A stretch of DNA of 64,000 nucleotides from Sabellastarte sp. h YS-2021 (GCA_964017235.1 OZ024931.1:136526033-136590032), one strand, 5' to 3'. Shown: positions 53,379 to 62,273, counted from the stretch's first letter. Made by a program: numbers and translations. Notes: generated from the letters alone by a model not told the origin.

Positions 53379-53470
53379 TGTCCACTAGGTAAGGTATTAA
53401 CTTATAAAAATTTAATTTACTATTAAATTTTCTATTTTATTGCGTTAATACAACTTACCTAGTGGACAGA
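53379..53470 (-). repeat. DIRS element 4, internal complementary region
   Basis: It joins complements of both outer ends. The junction TTTTCTATTTTATTG is identical to that of element 1. Confidence 0.92.
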
Positions 53471-53480
53471 TGCAGAATGA

Positions 53481-56400
53481 CTACCCAGTGGATGGAGGGT
53501 AGCCAAACAAGGGAAACCCATAAAGATAATAGCATAGCGGGTGTGTCCGGTACTGGTTAAATAAACCAACCTTTAAAGGACCAAAACACCCTGCCCCCCC
53601 CCCCCCCTGATTTTTCCACAGGGAAACAGCCTGTGCACCAATTCGACCCGAATGTGCAGGGAGACTAATGAGGGCATGAACTAGCAATTCATGAATGAGG
53701 AAGAAGAACAGGAGCAAGGAAACACCATCCTTGAGAAGCTCCTGGATCCACTTTGGATCATGGCTATCCAGTAGCCAAGGATAGCCCGCTACCACAGGAC
53801 CTAGGTGGTACAACTCGGAATCTGCCCAGGCTAGATCCTTCAGGTAGAATTGTGTAAAAGTGTTGTGTGCCTTCCAATGGCAAGCTGATAGGATCTGGTC
53901 CAAGGAAACCCCGCCCTGGAAAGCTTTGGAAGCGGCAAAAGCCCGTACATCATGAGCTCGGACTTGATGTATATTTTGAGCCTCATGATCAGAAAGTTGA
54001 TAACACAACAACACAGTTTGCTTGATCCAGGAAGAGACAGTAGCCGGCACAATATCCTTCTGAAAACTCTTCCGGAAAGATACAAACACCAGATCTTTGC
54101 CCGAACGCAAGTCCTTGGTTCTGTCTAAATAGTAACGCAAGGCCCTGACCGGGCAAAGAGACTTGTCCTCCTTGAGTGACCTGTCCAATGATGGAGCCAA
54201 AGCGGGAATGACCACCGGGGCCACAGCAGAAGGTCCGTCCCGTGCTAGCTGATTCTTCGACAGAAAACTGGGAGAGGGATATAATGAGACCTGACTCCAG
54301 TTCTCCTGATGCCTGATATTGCGGTATAACCATGCATGGATTTCGCTCCTCCTTTTGCCGGAACCCAAAGCCAAGAGGAAAACCGTCTTAAAGGTCAAAT
54401 GTTTAAGCGAGGCCTTTCGCATGGGTTCGAAGGGAGCTTTGGTCAACTGGTGGAGCACTAATGAAAGATTCCACGCAGGGACTCCCCGCCTGCCTTTCGG
54501 TTTGTCTCTATGGAAACTGTCCAACAAGCGAGTTAGGCTTTCATCCTTGCCAAAATGAACAGGGTCGTTACCCAACATATCGGCAATAGCTGTTCTGTAG
54601 CCTTCTATAGTACTGGGTTGTAACTGTCTCTCCTTAAAGAGATACAACAAGAAATCGGCCACTTGTTTTAGAGAGGGCGCCCTGAAGTCCACCTGGCTGG
54701 ATTCGCACCACTTAACAAAAATGGCCCACTTTGACTTATAGACCGCTCTGGTTGAACTTCTCTGAGGCGCCTCAATTCTTGCTGCCACCTCCTCAGAGAA
54801 CCCTTGTCGCCTGATGGACGAGGCTCTAGGAGCCAAGCATGCAGATTCAGATGATTCAAGTTCCTGTGGAGAAGGCCGTTGAACGGTTGAGTCAACAGAT
54901 CCCTCTCTAAGGGAAGACTGAAGGGAATTTGACTTGATAGACTGATCAGATCCCAAAACCAAGGCCAACCCGGAGCGATTAAGATCATCCTGTGAAAATC
55001 TTGATTCACCAGTTTGGATGTGACCTGAGTGAGCAGGGAGACTGGGGGAAAGGCGTACACGTTCAGGTTGCCCCATGTAAGGCTGAGAGCATCCACCGCC
55101 CAAGCTGTCGAATCCGGAACTGGAGAGACAAACTTGGGAAGCTTGCGATTGAATCTGGTGGCAAAAAGATCTATCTGCGGCTGGCCCCAGTTGGAACACA
55201 AGCGATTGAACACCTGTTGGGACAGGCACCACTCGGTCTGGATCACCTGATTGTGTCGGGACAGCTTGTCTGCTATGATATTCAGTCGACCCGGAATGTG
55301 CCTGGCTCTCAGAACTATTCCTCTGGGATGGCACCAGGAAAGGAGTCTCCAGAGAAGGGCACAAAGAGAGCCTGATTTCATACCCCCTTGTTTGTTGATA
55401 TAGGCGACCACAGTTGTATTGTCGGTCGCCACCAAGACAATCTGGTTCAGGCAGAGAGGTTCGAAACTCTTGAGGGCCAGAAAAACTGCCTTGAGTTCCA
55501 AGAAGTTGATATGAAGTCGGCTTTCTACTTCTGACCAAACGCCTCTTGCCGTAGAGTCCCCTAAGTGAGCGCCCCAACCTTCGTTTGATGCGTCGGTAAA
55601 CAGTTGAAGGGCGTGACTTAATGGATGCAAGGGTTGGCCCCTTAATACATTTTCCTCGTCTAACCACCAATCTAGGTGAGGTTGCAGAGAGGAAGGTAGC
55701 GGAATGACTTTCTCTAGGACCTCGGGCACCCGCCAGTGTCTTTTTAGGTGCCACTGAATGGGACGCATGTGGAGACGACCTGACCTGACCTGTTTCTCGG
55801 TGGCTGTCAAGAGTCCTATCAAGGACATGAACTGCCTTACCGTGCAACTGTCCCGGGTCTTTAAAAACAGTAGTTTCTGACGCAAGCTTGCCCATCTTTC
55901 TTGAGTTGGTAAAACCCGACCCGTCAACAGGTCGAACCGGTAACCGACGAAGGTAAAGACCTGTTGAGGATTCAGTTCCGACTTTTTGAGGTTGACTAGC
56001 CAGCCCAGTTCGTGGCAAAGCGACAAAAGAACCTGGGTGTGAAGGAGACCAATCTCCCTCGAAGGGGCTCTCAGTAACCAGTCGTCTAGGTACTGGTGGA
56101 TTCTTATACCCCTGTTCTGAGCCATAAGTTTGACCTCCTTGACTATCTTGGTGAACTCTAGAGGAGCCGTGGCCAACCCGAAGGGAAGGGCAGTGAATTG
56201 GTACGCTCTTTTGTTGAGAAAGAATCTCATGTACTTCCTCGACCGGGGGTGAATAGGAATGTGAAAGTATGCGTCGCTGAAATCCAGCGAGGTCACCCAC
56301 TCCCCTTTCTGTAGCGAGGTCCGGATGGTTTCCGGAGTTTCCATCTTGAATGTGCCGGTTTTGAGGAACTTGTTCAACCGACTCAGATCTAAAATAGGCC

Positions 56401-57071
56401 TCCACTTGTTTTCCGGTTTGGGTACTAAAAACAGCCGGTTGTAGAAAGCGAGAGAAGACCGGACCAGGACTGGCTCCACTACCAACTTTCCTTGGAGAGA
56501 GATCAGTGCCTCTTTGAGGAAACGGCTTTTTACCGGATTGGCATAACTGCTCTGAATGATTGGAACCCTGGTGAGAGGAGGTCTTAATCTGAATGGCAGG
56601 CTGTAACCCTCCTTTAGAATGGAAACTGCTCGAGGGTTTGCGCCTAACCTTTGCCAAACTTGCCAAAACTTTTGAAGACGGCCTCCTACAGGACCATCGT
56701 GCACAACAGTGGGGACACCTTGAACATTTTGGACAAAAAGACATGGATCGACACAAGAAACACTGTTCACATGCTTTATTTTTCTCAACACTGGTACGGG
56801 ACTTAGACCTTTCTTTTGCGGAAGCCCGGTGGTAGATACAGAAGGAGCATGAGTTGCAACATGAAAGAACACATCCTGATTTACATGATCTACTTGCCTC
56901 ATGGGAAAGTCTGGATTCTGAGATGTGTGGGGTCTTGAACCTGTCTGAACTGAAGCCAGTAATTGACCCGAACTTTTTGTTAACATGTCTTTCACTGTCT
57001 CTTGAACACTGGAACCGGCCATTTCCGGTGGAACTTGACTTAACTTTGAACGAAGAACTGGTTTGTGACAA
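53481..57071 (-). CDS. DIRS element 4 YR frame (1196 codons, open across pol)
   Basis: The frame is open from near the gag stop to 53481. Residues ~63-125 hold a cysteine cluster (CCNSCSFC ... CEQCFLCRSMSFC ... CSRCPHCC) overlapping the start of pol. Residues ~130-740 overlap RT/RNase H and look low-complexity. Residues ~745-1090 are the YR, with GSGKRRSEIHAW (~905), HDVRAF (~1040) and HWKAHNTFTQFY (~1075). The normal stop is missing because of a ~100-bp deletion, so about 90 residues of former 3' UTR are appended after GPVVAG. Whether the whole frame is one protein is unknown; it shares its frame with gag. Confidence 0.83.
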   Translation of the reverse strand: MSQTSSSFKVKSSSTGNGRFQCSRDSERHVNKKFGSITGFSSDRFKTPHISESRLSHEASRSCKSGCVLSCCNSCSFCIYHRASAKERSKSRTSVEKNKACEQCFLCRSMSFCPKCSRCPHCCARWSCRRPSSKVLASLAKVRRKPSSSFHSKGGLQPAIQIKTSSHQGSNHSEQLCQSGKKPFPQRGTDLSPRKVGSGASPGPVFSRFLQPAVFSTQTGKQVEAYFRSESVEQVPQNRHIQDGNSGNHPDLATERGVGDLAGFQRRILSHSYSPPVEEVHEILSQQKSVPIHCPSLRVGHGSSRVHQDSQGGQTYGSEQGYKNPPVPRRLVTESPFEGDWSPSHPGSFVALPRTGLASQPQKVGTESSTGLYLRRLPVRPVDGSGFTNSRKMGKLASETTVFKDPGQLHGKAVHVLDRTLDSHRETGQVRSSPHASHSVAPKKTLAGARGPRESHSATFLSATSPRLVVRRGKCIKGPTLASIKSRPSTVYRRIKRRLGRSLRGLYGKRRLVRSRKPTSYQLLGTQGSFSGPQEFRTSLPEPDCLGGDRQYNCGRLYQQTRGYEIRLSLCPSLETPFLVPSQRNSSESQAHSGSTEYHSRQAVPTQSGDPDRVVPVPTGVQSLVFQLGPAADRSFCHQIQSQASQVCLSSSGFDSLGGGCSQPYMGQPERVRLSPSLPAHSGHIQTGESRFSQDDLNRSGLALVLGSDQSIKSNSLQSSLREGSVDSTVQRPSPQELESSESACLAPRASSIRRQGFSEEVAARIEAPQRSSTRAVYKSKWAIFVKWCESSQVDFRAPSLKQVADFLLYLFKERQLQPSTIEGYRTAIADMLGNDPVHFGKDESLTRLLDSFHRDKPKGRRGVPAWNLSLVLHQLTKAPFEPMRKASLKHLTFKTVFLLALGSGKRRSEIHAWLYRNIRHQENWSQVSLYPSPSFLSKNQLARDGPSAVAPVVIPALAPSLDRSLKEDKSLCPVRALRYYLDRTKDLRSGKDLVFVSFRKSFQKDIVPATVSSWIKQTVLLCYQLSDHEAQNIHQVRAHDVRAFAASKAFQGGVSLDQILSACHWKAHNTFTQFYLKDLAWADSELYHLGPVVAGYPWLLDSHDPKWIQELLKDGVSLLLFFFLIHELLVHALISLPAHSGRIGAQAVSLWKNQGGGGAGCFGPLKVGLFNQYRTHPLCYYLYGFPLFGYPPSTG

Positions 57072-57412
57072 ACTACCTTGACTAAGTTTAGAGTCTGTTT
57101 TCTGCCCAACCGATTTAATGTCTTGACTACAGAGGTTGGGTTGTAATGGTAACTGTCATTTTTGTTGTTTAAATCCACGGGAGCGAGAGAAACGGGGGTT
57201 ACTACTACGACCCCTTCCTCTTGATCTGCCCCTGCCCCGAGCAAACTGTCGCCATGGCTGATTCGGTTCAGCTGAAGCTGTATTCCTAGAATCCCGGCGA
57301 TCATAGGGTTGGAACCTATTTTGGTTTCGCCAACCAGTGCGCTGCATAGCACCCGGACCGGGTCTTGGAGCAGCACTGGTGGTTTCAGACTTGGTAATAT
57401 CCTGTTCTGCAA
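54668..57412 (-). CDS. pol: DIRS element 4 pol: reverse transcriptase and RNase H
   Basis: The 914-codon frame overlaps the end of gag by 257 nt in +1, with MQNRILPS at its first ATG. RT: VPKPENKWRPILDLS (~324), SLDFSDAYFHIPI, LPFGLATAPLEF, YLDD (~440). RNase H: FTDASNEGWGAH (~604), ATDNTTVVAYIN (~661), RHIPGRLNIIADKLSR (~703). The post-RNase H segment has DLFATRFNRKLPKFVSPVPD and VYAFPP, but reads APGWPWFWDL where other copies read APGWPNMPWFWDL. Expression could be by +1 frameshifting or reinitiation after gag; sequence alone does not say which. Confidence 0.9.
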   Translation of the reverse strand: MQNRILPSLKPPVLLQDPVRVLCSALVGETKIGSNPMIAGILGIQLQLNRISHGDSLLGAGADQEEGVVVVTPVSLAPVDLNNKNDSYHYNPTSVVKTLNRLGRKQTLNLVKVVCHKPVLRSKLSQVPPEMAGSSVQETVKDMLTKSSGQLLASVQTGSRPHTSQNPDFPMRQVDHVNQDVFFHVATHAPSVSTTGLPQKKGLSPVPVLRKIKHVNSVSCVDPCLFVQNVQGVPTVVHDGPVGGRLQKFWQVWQRLGANPRAVSILKEGYSLPFRLRPPLTRVPIIQSSYANPVKSRFLKEALISLQGKLVVEPVLVRSSLAFYNRLFLVPKPENKWRPILDLSRLNKFLKTGTFKMETPETIRTSLQKGEWVTSLDFSDAYFHIPIHPRSRKYMRFFLNKRAYQFTALPFGLATAPLEFTKIVKEVKLMAQNRGIRIHQYLDDWLLRAPSREIGLLHTQVLLSLCHELGWLVNLKKSELNPQQVFTFVGYRFDLLTGRVLPTQERWASLRQKLLFLKTRDSCTVRQFMSLIGLLTATEKQVRSGRLHMRPIQWHLKRHWRVPEVLEKVIPLPSSLQPHLDWWLDEENVLRGQPLHPLSHALQLFTDASNEGWGAHLGDSTARGVWSEVESRLHINFLELKAVFLALKSFEPLCLNQIVLVATDNTTVVAYINKQGGMKSGSLCALLWRLLSWCHPRGIVLRARHIPGRLNIIADKLSRHNQVIQTEWCLSQQVFNRLCSNWGQPQIDLFATRFNRKLPKFVSPVPDSTAWAVDALSLTWGNLNVYAFPPVSLLTQVTSKLVNQDFHRMILIAPGWPWFWDLISLSSQIPFSLPLERDLLTQPFNGLLHRNLNHLNLHAWLLEPRPSGDKGSLRRWQQELRRLREVQPERSISQSGPFLLSGANPARWTSGRPL

Positions 57413-59348
57413 TACATATCAGGTCATCAGGGAATAGACCATAGTTGAACAATGGGGCATTCCTAAGTCGATTCCAGGTGTCAGACTTCACTCCAGGTTT
57501 TACATGGTCTAAATAAGAGTCACGTCTAAGAAGCACAAGATTTGCCATGTTGACGAAAAGGCTGTCAGCTAGGTGCTGCAATGAAGTTCCCATGGCAATG
57601 GAGACATTTTGATGGAAGGCTAGGTAGTCTTTCAGGTCGTGAAGAGCCTCTGAAACTTCTTTGGGGGCCTTCCCTTTATTGAAATTCGACTGAAGGCACA
57701 CTAAGCTCTGACTCATCCGATCCTGCAGCTCACTAGCACATCTGTTAAATCCTGCTGCCTGGTTGACAATGTAGCTGCCTTCCTTGGCATTCCGTTCCCA
57801 TCGACGTAGATACTCTTGGGAAATAGGTCGTGAGACAGGACCAGAAGGCGGGTAGGAAGAGGCCTTGGTAATACGTGGAAATTGTGAATTAACTTTTGCC
57901 TCGGTATTCCTCCAACTAAAAACAGACTTGCCAGGACGAGGAGTAGTGTCAGGTTTGAGGGTGTGCATCTGATACCAACGCGCTTGCGATTTTGGCATTT
58001 TAATGAACTGATCCTTCTTCAACCCACTGGAATCTTGACTTCTAGAGGGATAACCCTCAGCAACTGTAGTATTTAAGCGTTCAAGTTTTTGACATAACCA
58101 GTCGTCTGGTGGCATAGCCACAGACACACGAGCTGGTCTTCTGGGAACCTTCCCCTTCCAAGGGTTGTTGCTCTTGTCGGGCTCACTGAAATCAGCCTCA
58201 AAAACCGGGATATGAGTCCATCCCATAAAGGATCTGACAGACCGGACTGTCTCACGGTAATTCATATCCTCTGTAACTTCTTGTTTCTCACCAGTCTCCG
58301 ACAGTTCCCCTTCATCAGGTTCAGAAGCTGAGTAACGCTCACTTTCTTCCGGTTCATATGGCAGATCAGAGAACACACTAGCCTGTGAATAATCTTCCGG
58401 ACCGGTTCTGTAACTAGCACTGGCCTGAGAGTAACAGGGAGCCGGACCGGTAACTGAACCTTCCTTTGTCGGTGGACCGGTTGACTGGCCGGCCGGATGA
58501 GAGACAGGTGCTTTGGGTGGAAGAACTTGAGAACCGGTGTCGGTCATGTCTTCAGCAGGTGCCTGTGTTGAACTTGTGGGTAGTTGTTTTGCACCGACCG
58601 GATGAAATTCAGCTGTAAGCTTCTGCTTGTCGGTGGGTTTTTCAGAATGTTTACCGGAGTGTCGGTGAGACTTCTTGTGTTTGTGAGATTTTTTCTTGTC
58701 CGGTTTAATATCAGACCCGTTATCATCTACAGATTCTGCCGGAAGCCACACCGGACCGGTGGGTCGGGCAGAAGAAGGGTCAATAAAAGGAGTATCTGAC
58801 AGGACCTTTTGAGCAGAAACTGGCTTAACTGGCATAGAGGGAGCAGTAAAAATATTACCTCTTGAGAGAAGAGCCTCAAATCTGGCAAACTGCTCAGACA
58901 TCTTGTCAGATAATGCAACTAACTGACCCGAAGTGACATAAGAGTCGTCTGAAGTAGAAGCAGAAGACGCGGCAGGTGCCTGCGTGGAAAGCTGCGCAGA
59001 GGGTTGAAAATCCGGTGCTGGCTGCGCAGAAGGCTGCGCAGAAGAGTTATCTGTCGGTGCGTTAGCAGACGACAAGTCTTCCACCGGAGAAATAACTGTC
59101 ACCTCCTTGGGGGACACTAGCAATCCTGCTTTCCTTTCCTTTCTTATTCTATAAGATGGAGTAGACAAAGTTTCCTTTTGAGTCTCTGAAAACTGTTCAC
59201 ATAAAGAGCAAGGTTTGTCCTTAACACACGGGTCCTCCCCTAACTTCTTGTCTCTACATCTTGCACAGCGTTCGTGAAGATCGAACGCAGCCATTATATG
59301 ACCGCAAGCCCCCCTGCGCTGTCCTTTAAAATCTCCAGGAGATGCCAT
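57156..59348 (-). CDS. gag: DIRS element 4 gag, intact
   Basis: 730 codons from MASPGDFKGQRRG, the only intact gag in the window. The N-terminus has a Cys/His pattern (CGHIMAAFD, H..CARCR, CSLCEQ) that could bind zinc. The middle is Ser/Pro/Ala-rich with a Lys/His-rich patch (KKKSHKHKKSHRH). A conserved core reads YRETVRSVRSFMGWTHIPVF and RPARVSVAMPPDDWLCQKLE. The C-terminus is Arg-Gly-rich (RGRGRSRGRGR) and probably binds nucleic acid. It is presumed the structural protein of the DIRS particle; function is inferred from position and from DIRS family layout. Confidence 0.9.
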   Translation of the reverse strand: MASPGDFKGQRRGACGHIMAAFDLHERCARCRDKKLGEDPCVKDKPCSLCEQFSETQKETLSTPSYRIRKERKAGLLVSPKEVTVISPVEDLSSANAPTDNSSAQPSAQPAPDFQPSAQLSTQAPAASSASTSDDSYVTSGQLVALSDKMSEQFARFEALLSRGNIFTAPSMPVKPVSAQKVLSDTPFIDPSSARPTGPVWLPAESVDDNGSDIKPDKKKSHKHKKSHRHSGKHSEKPTDKQKLTAEFHPVGAKQLPTSSTQAPAEDMTDTGSQVLPPKAPVSHPAGQSTGPPTKEGSVTGPAPCYSQASASYRTGPEDYSQASVFSDLPYEPEESERYSASEPDEGELSETGEKQEVTEDMNYRETVRSVRSFMGWTHIPVFEADFSEPDKSNNPWKGKVPRRPARVSVAMPPDDWLCQKLERLNTTVAEGYPSRSQDSSGLKKDQFIKMPKSQARWYQMHTLKPDTTPRPGKSVFSWRNTEAKVNSQFPRITKASSYPPSGPVSRPISQEYLRRWERNAKEGSYIVNQAAGFNRCASELQDRMSQSLVCLQSNFNKGKAPKEVSEALHDLKDYLAFHQNVSIAMGTSLQHLADSLFVNMANLVLLRRDSYLDHVKPGVKSDTWNRLRNAPLFNYGLFPDDLICIAEQDITKSETTSAAPRPGPGAMQRTGWRNQNRFQPYDRRDSRNTASAEPNQPWRQFARGRGRSRGRGRSSNPRFSRSRGFKQQK

Positions 59349-59461
59349 AAGTATTCCGTAATCACTTGATATAAAATGAATGTAACTTTAAAATGTATAT
59401 CCAACACTAAAACTGAAAAACGTCTCTATAATATCCTTGGCAACTTTTTAAAATGGCGCCA

Positions 59462-59643
59462 AACAAAAAGAGGAAGAGCGCATGCGCACGCATGCGCAGT
59501 ATACCGACAGGTAGGCTGTACAGCCACCTGGCGAGTGAACAGGACACTACCGGTCCCGGCCAGAGCCCAGCTCAGGACGTTTTTTTCTAACGTTTGGCGT
59601 GACCGGCAGGGCGCCGGACAAATGCATCTGTCCACTAGGTAAG
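59462..59643 (-). promoter_or_regulatory. DIRS element 4, right (5') inverted terminal repeat with CG-rich palindromes
   Basis: 182 bp upstream of gag with GCGCATGCGCACGCATGCGC, a double NRF-1-like motif, close to its inner end. The outer extension ends near 59662 (CGCAATAAAA). Likely promoter of the element. Confidence 0.75.
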
Positions 59644-59663
59644 TTGTATTAACGCAATAAAAA

Positions 59664-61058
59664 GGCTTTTGCTGACAAAAACGAAGCGGCCCTGATGAAA
59701 AAGAAGTCATCCATAAAAGATGTCAACATATATATCATAAGCAATAGAAACTGTGAACTTCATTGCAATTATGTATGTTACTTGTCCCTATTTTCATCTT
59801 TAATAAGTGTGCACCATTAAACTGAGGTCAGCCGAACAATTTACTGCAAGGTGGCCATAACTTCATTCATATTGGGACTTTAATGTGACCATAAAATAAG
59901 AATACCAGTTTTCTCATCCTTTATAAGTGTATAAAGTTTAGCTCAGGTCAGTTGAACAATAAGATAGCTGGAGGCTGAAATTTCCTTTTTTACTGTAAGG
60001 TGACCATAACTTCATTTATATTGCGACTTTAAGGTCACCATAATATGAGAATGTCCCTTCAATATCAATATATGTTAGATTTGGAAAAAGAAAGGGCCAG
60101 ACGGCTTTATTCAAATTTTATGACTTTAGGGGGCCAAAATTATATGGACAGTTTAAGGTCACCATAAAGTCATGATAACCCTTTGGTTTGCCATCCTTTA
60201 TAGGTATGCAAAGTTTACCTGAGGTCAGTCGAACAATAAGATACTTGCAGGCTGAAAACCCCCTTATTTCACTTTAAGGTGGCTACAACTCCATTCATAC
60301 TAAGAGTTTAAGGTGACCATAAGTATTATTTTTATCCAGTTTAATACCAGTGATAATTCAGATATAAAAAAATGGAAAAAGAAAGGAGCCAGAGGATTTT
60401 ATTCAAATCTGATGACTTTATGCAGGTCATATGTCCATTAACATTTTGAGTTTAAGGTCACCATAAAGTCAAGATATTCCTTTGGCAAATCTTAATATAT
60501 GTGCTAAGTTTGGTTGAAAAAAGTGAAAATCTAAGTGAACTGGAGGGCTGAAACCCCGTTTTTTGACATTAAGGTGACCTTAAGATTGCAGATACAGGGC
60601 TAAAACTTCAGCATGTGAAACATTATCAAAAAGTAGCTGAATAAGTTATTCCAACAAACGCCGAAATCCTGAGCGTTTTTGAGATACAGACCAAGTACCC
60701 ATTTTTAAAAAAATTACGAAAATAAAACACCTCCCATTCAGGCATCTATGGTCTGATTGATGAGAAAATCCTTTCCGACCTCGGAAATTTGGTCTACTAT
60801 GTACCTGATAAATTTTATCGCACAGGTGTGAGTGGTTTTTTCCGAAATGCGATGACGGGGTGTTTTGGACTTATGCTTAAGATTACCTTAAGTAAAGCTT
60901 AAGGTCTGCGCAAAGTATCCCAAAAATTTTTCCCGCCCCTATAGTTTTATAGAAAGATAAGAAGGAAAGAAAAATTTGAAAGGCTAAGAAGTTATTCAAG
61001 GGAGGTGATCAGTCGAACATCAGTGAAAACAAATAAGCGTCCCTGACGGGCCGTTTAA
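59664..61058 (+). mobile_element. Relative of the composite satellite element, without arrays
   Basis: The start (CTTTTGCTGACAAAAACGAA, then GCGGCCC) parallels the start of the element at 9001 (GTTTTTGCATAGCAAAAACA, then AAGCGTCCC). The end has a hairpin with AAGCGTCCC and GGGCCGTT arms at 61035-61055. Between them lie loosely repeated blocks (AAGGTCACCATAA, GAGGTCAGTCGAACAATAAG) and, at about 60589-60670, a single unit resembling satellites A and D. Non-coding. It abuts the right end of DIRS element 4. Confidence 0.55.
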
Positions 61059-61610
61059 TAAGTGACAAAACTCATCCCGAACCATAATACCCAAAACAAA
61101 CAGGTACAGATCAAATAAATCACAAACTAGCCGAAATGAACGGAAAAAGCAGAAAGCACCTTTGATCTAACATGCAGTAGATGTTTTCATAAAGTTAAGT
61201 GATGATATCTGCATGGTTTTCTTTTTAAGGAAGCAAAACTGGGACAGTGGAAAATCGTACAAAAATGTGCAGGAGTTGGGAAGGTACAGGTCCAGATGAA
61301 TTCAGCTCTCTGTAAAATGTAAACTGTGTAAGACCAATCACAGAACAACACAGGCTACAATGTACACATTTCCTCACAATGTACAATAGACATTTATTCT
61401 AAAGTATTATGCACTTGACCATGTCAAATATCCTCATATTGGAAAGCATTTATAGGAAAACAAAACTCTAAAGCTACCAGGAGTTGGGTACATGCTACAT
61501 GGGATATCATAAAGCCTACCTCAGTGCACTAGCGGTGACACACAAGTTGTACTGGCTAAGCAGGTAAAGTGTTTTGGTACAAACTAAACCCGTATATGGG
61601 TGCAGACTAA
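61059..61610 (-). other. SMG1 intron
   Basis: No recognisable gene or transposon. Confidence 0.6.
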
Positions 61611-61665
61611 ACCTCCTCACCTGTGTAGCTAGCTGTTGCTCTTCTGCCTCAATTCAGTATTGAAC
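61611..61665 (-). repeat. Degraded copy of an SMG1 exon end with donor
   Basis: ACCTCCTCACCTGTGTAGCT and the following bases repeat the end of the exon at 61755 (ACCTCCTCACCTGTGTGGCT), 136 bp away. The donor complement is retained. Confidence 0.8.
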
Positions 61666-61754
61666 AGGATGTAGTACATGCAGAGCAGGTGAAGTGTTTT
61701 GGTACATACTAAACCCTTCTATATATCATACTATAACACTCTGAACCTCCTCAC

Positions 61755-61995
61755 CTGTGTGGCTAGCTGCTGCTGTCCCGCTCCATTCAGGAACTCTGTG
61801 ACAGACAGGAAGCAGGACATGCCCAGGTCCAGTGGCTTAGACACGTCGGCACACATCTTCTGAAGGCGGGAATCCCGTATGGCAGCAAACGCAAATGTGT
61901 GGGCTTGAAGCCAGTGGTCACACTCTGACAGCTTCTCTTGTATGGAGGTCTGAACAGACAGCTTGGCCTCACGCACGGAGGAGTGCTCGCTGAAC
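61755..61995 (-). CDS. SMG1: SMG1 exon: C-insertion, RFSEH segment
   Basis: This 241-nt exon encodes 80 residues: RFSEHSSVREAKLS, then VTEFLNGAGQQQLATQ. It is co-linear with the RYSEH and FLQNAGQ parts of vertebrate SMG1. The acceptor is TAG at 61996-61998 in sense and the donor is GTGAGG. It ends in phase 0. A second, degraded copy of the last ~50 nt plus donor lies downstream at 61611-61665. Confidence 0.92.
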
Positions 61996-62099
61996 CTAGG
62001 TACAATTACAGGGAGATTACGGCAAAAATTTTACTATATCTGGGATAAATAGGTGTTAATATGGTTAGGTATAGCCCAGCAGTAACTTAGGGGCGCTAT

Positions 62100-62273
62100 T
62101 CATGAGGCAGTGGATAATGCCTCCATACCTTTGAGGCAGTGTATAATGTGCCCATACCTTTGTGGCAGTGTACAATGTTCCCATACCTTTGTGGCAGTGT
62201 ACAATGTTCCCATACCTTTGTGGCAGTGTACAGTGTCCCCATACCTTTGAGGCAGTGTATAATGTGCCCATAC
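62100..62273 (-). repeat. 29-bp tandem repeat of an SMG1 donor site
   Basis: TACCTTTG recurs at 62126, 62155, 62184, 62213, 62242 and 62271, exactly 29 bp apart. Each unit carries CACTGCC(A/T)CAAAG then GTATGG in sense, that is the last bases of the exon at 62274 with its donor. Confidence 0.93.

Larger units (their letters stand above)
53093..59662 (-). mobile_element. DIRS-like retrotransposon, element 4 (best preserved)
   Basis: The 6.57 kb element has all three frames open, a complete internal complementary region, and terminal repeats that differ at only 1 of 182 positions. It appears the youngest here. It lies in the SMG1 intron between exons 61755 and 52880, sense to SMG1, with its 3' end about 20 bp from the acceptor of exon 52880. 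Two changes may matter. Nine nucleotides are lost from the conserved APGWPNMPW motif of pol. A deletion after YR removes the usual stop and extends the protein. Confidence 0.94.
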
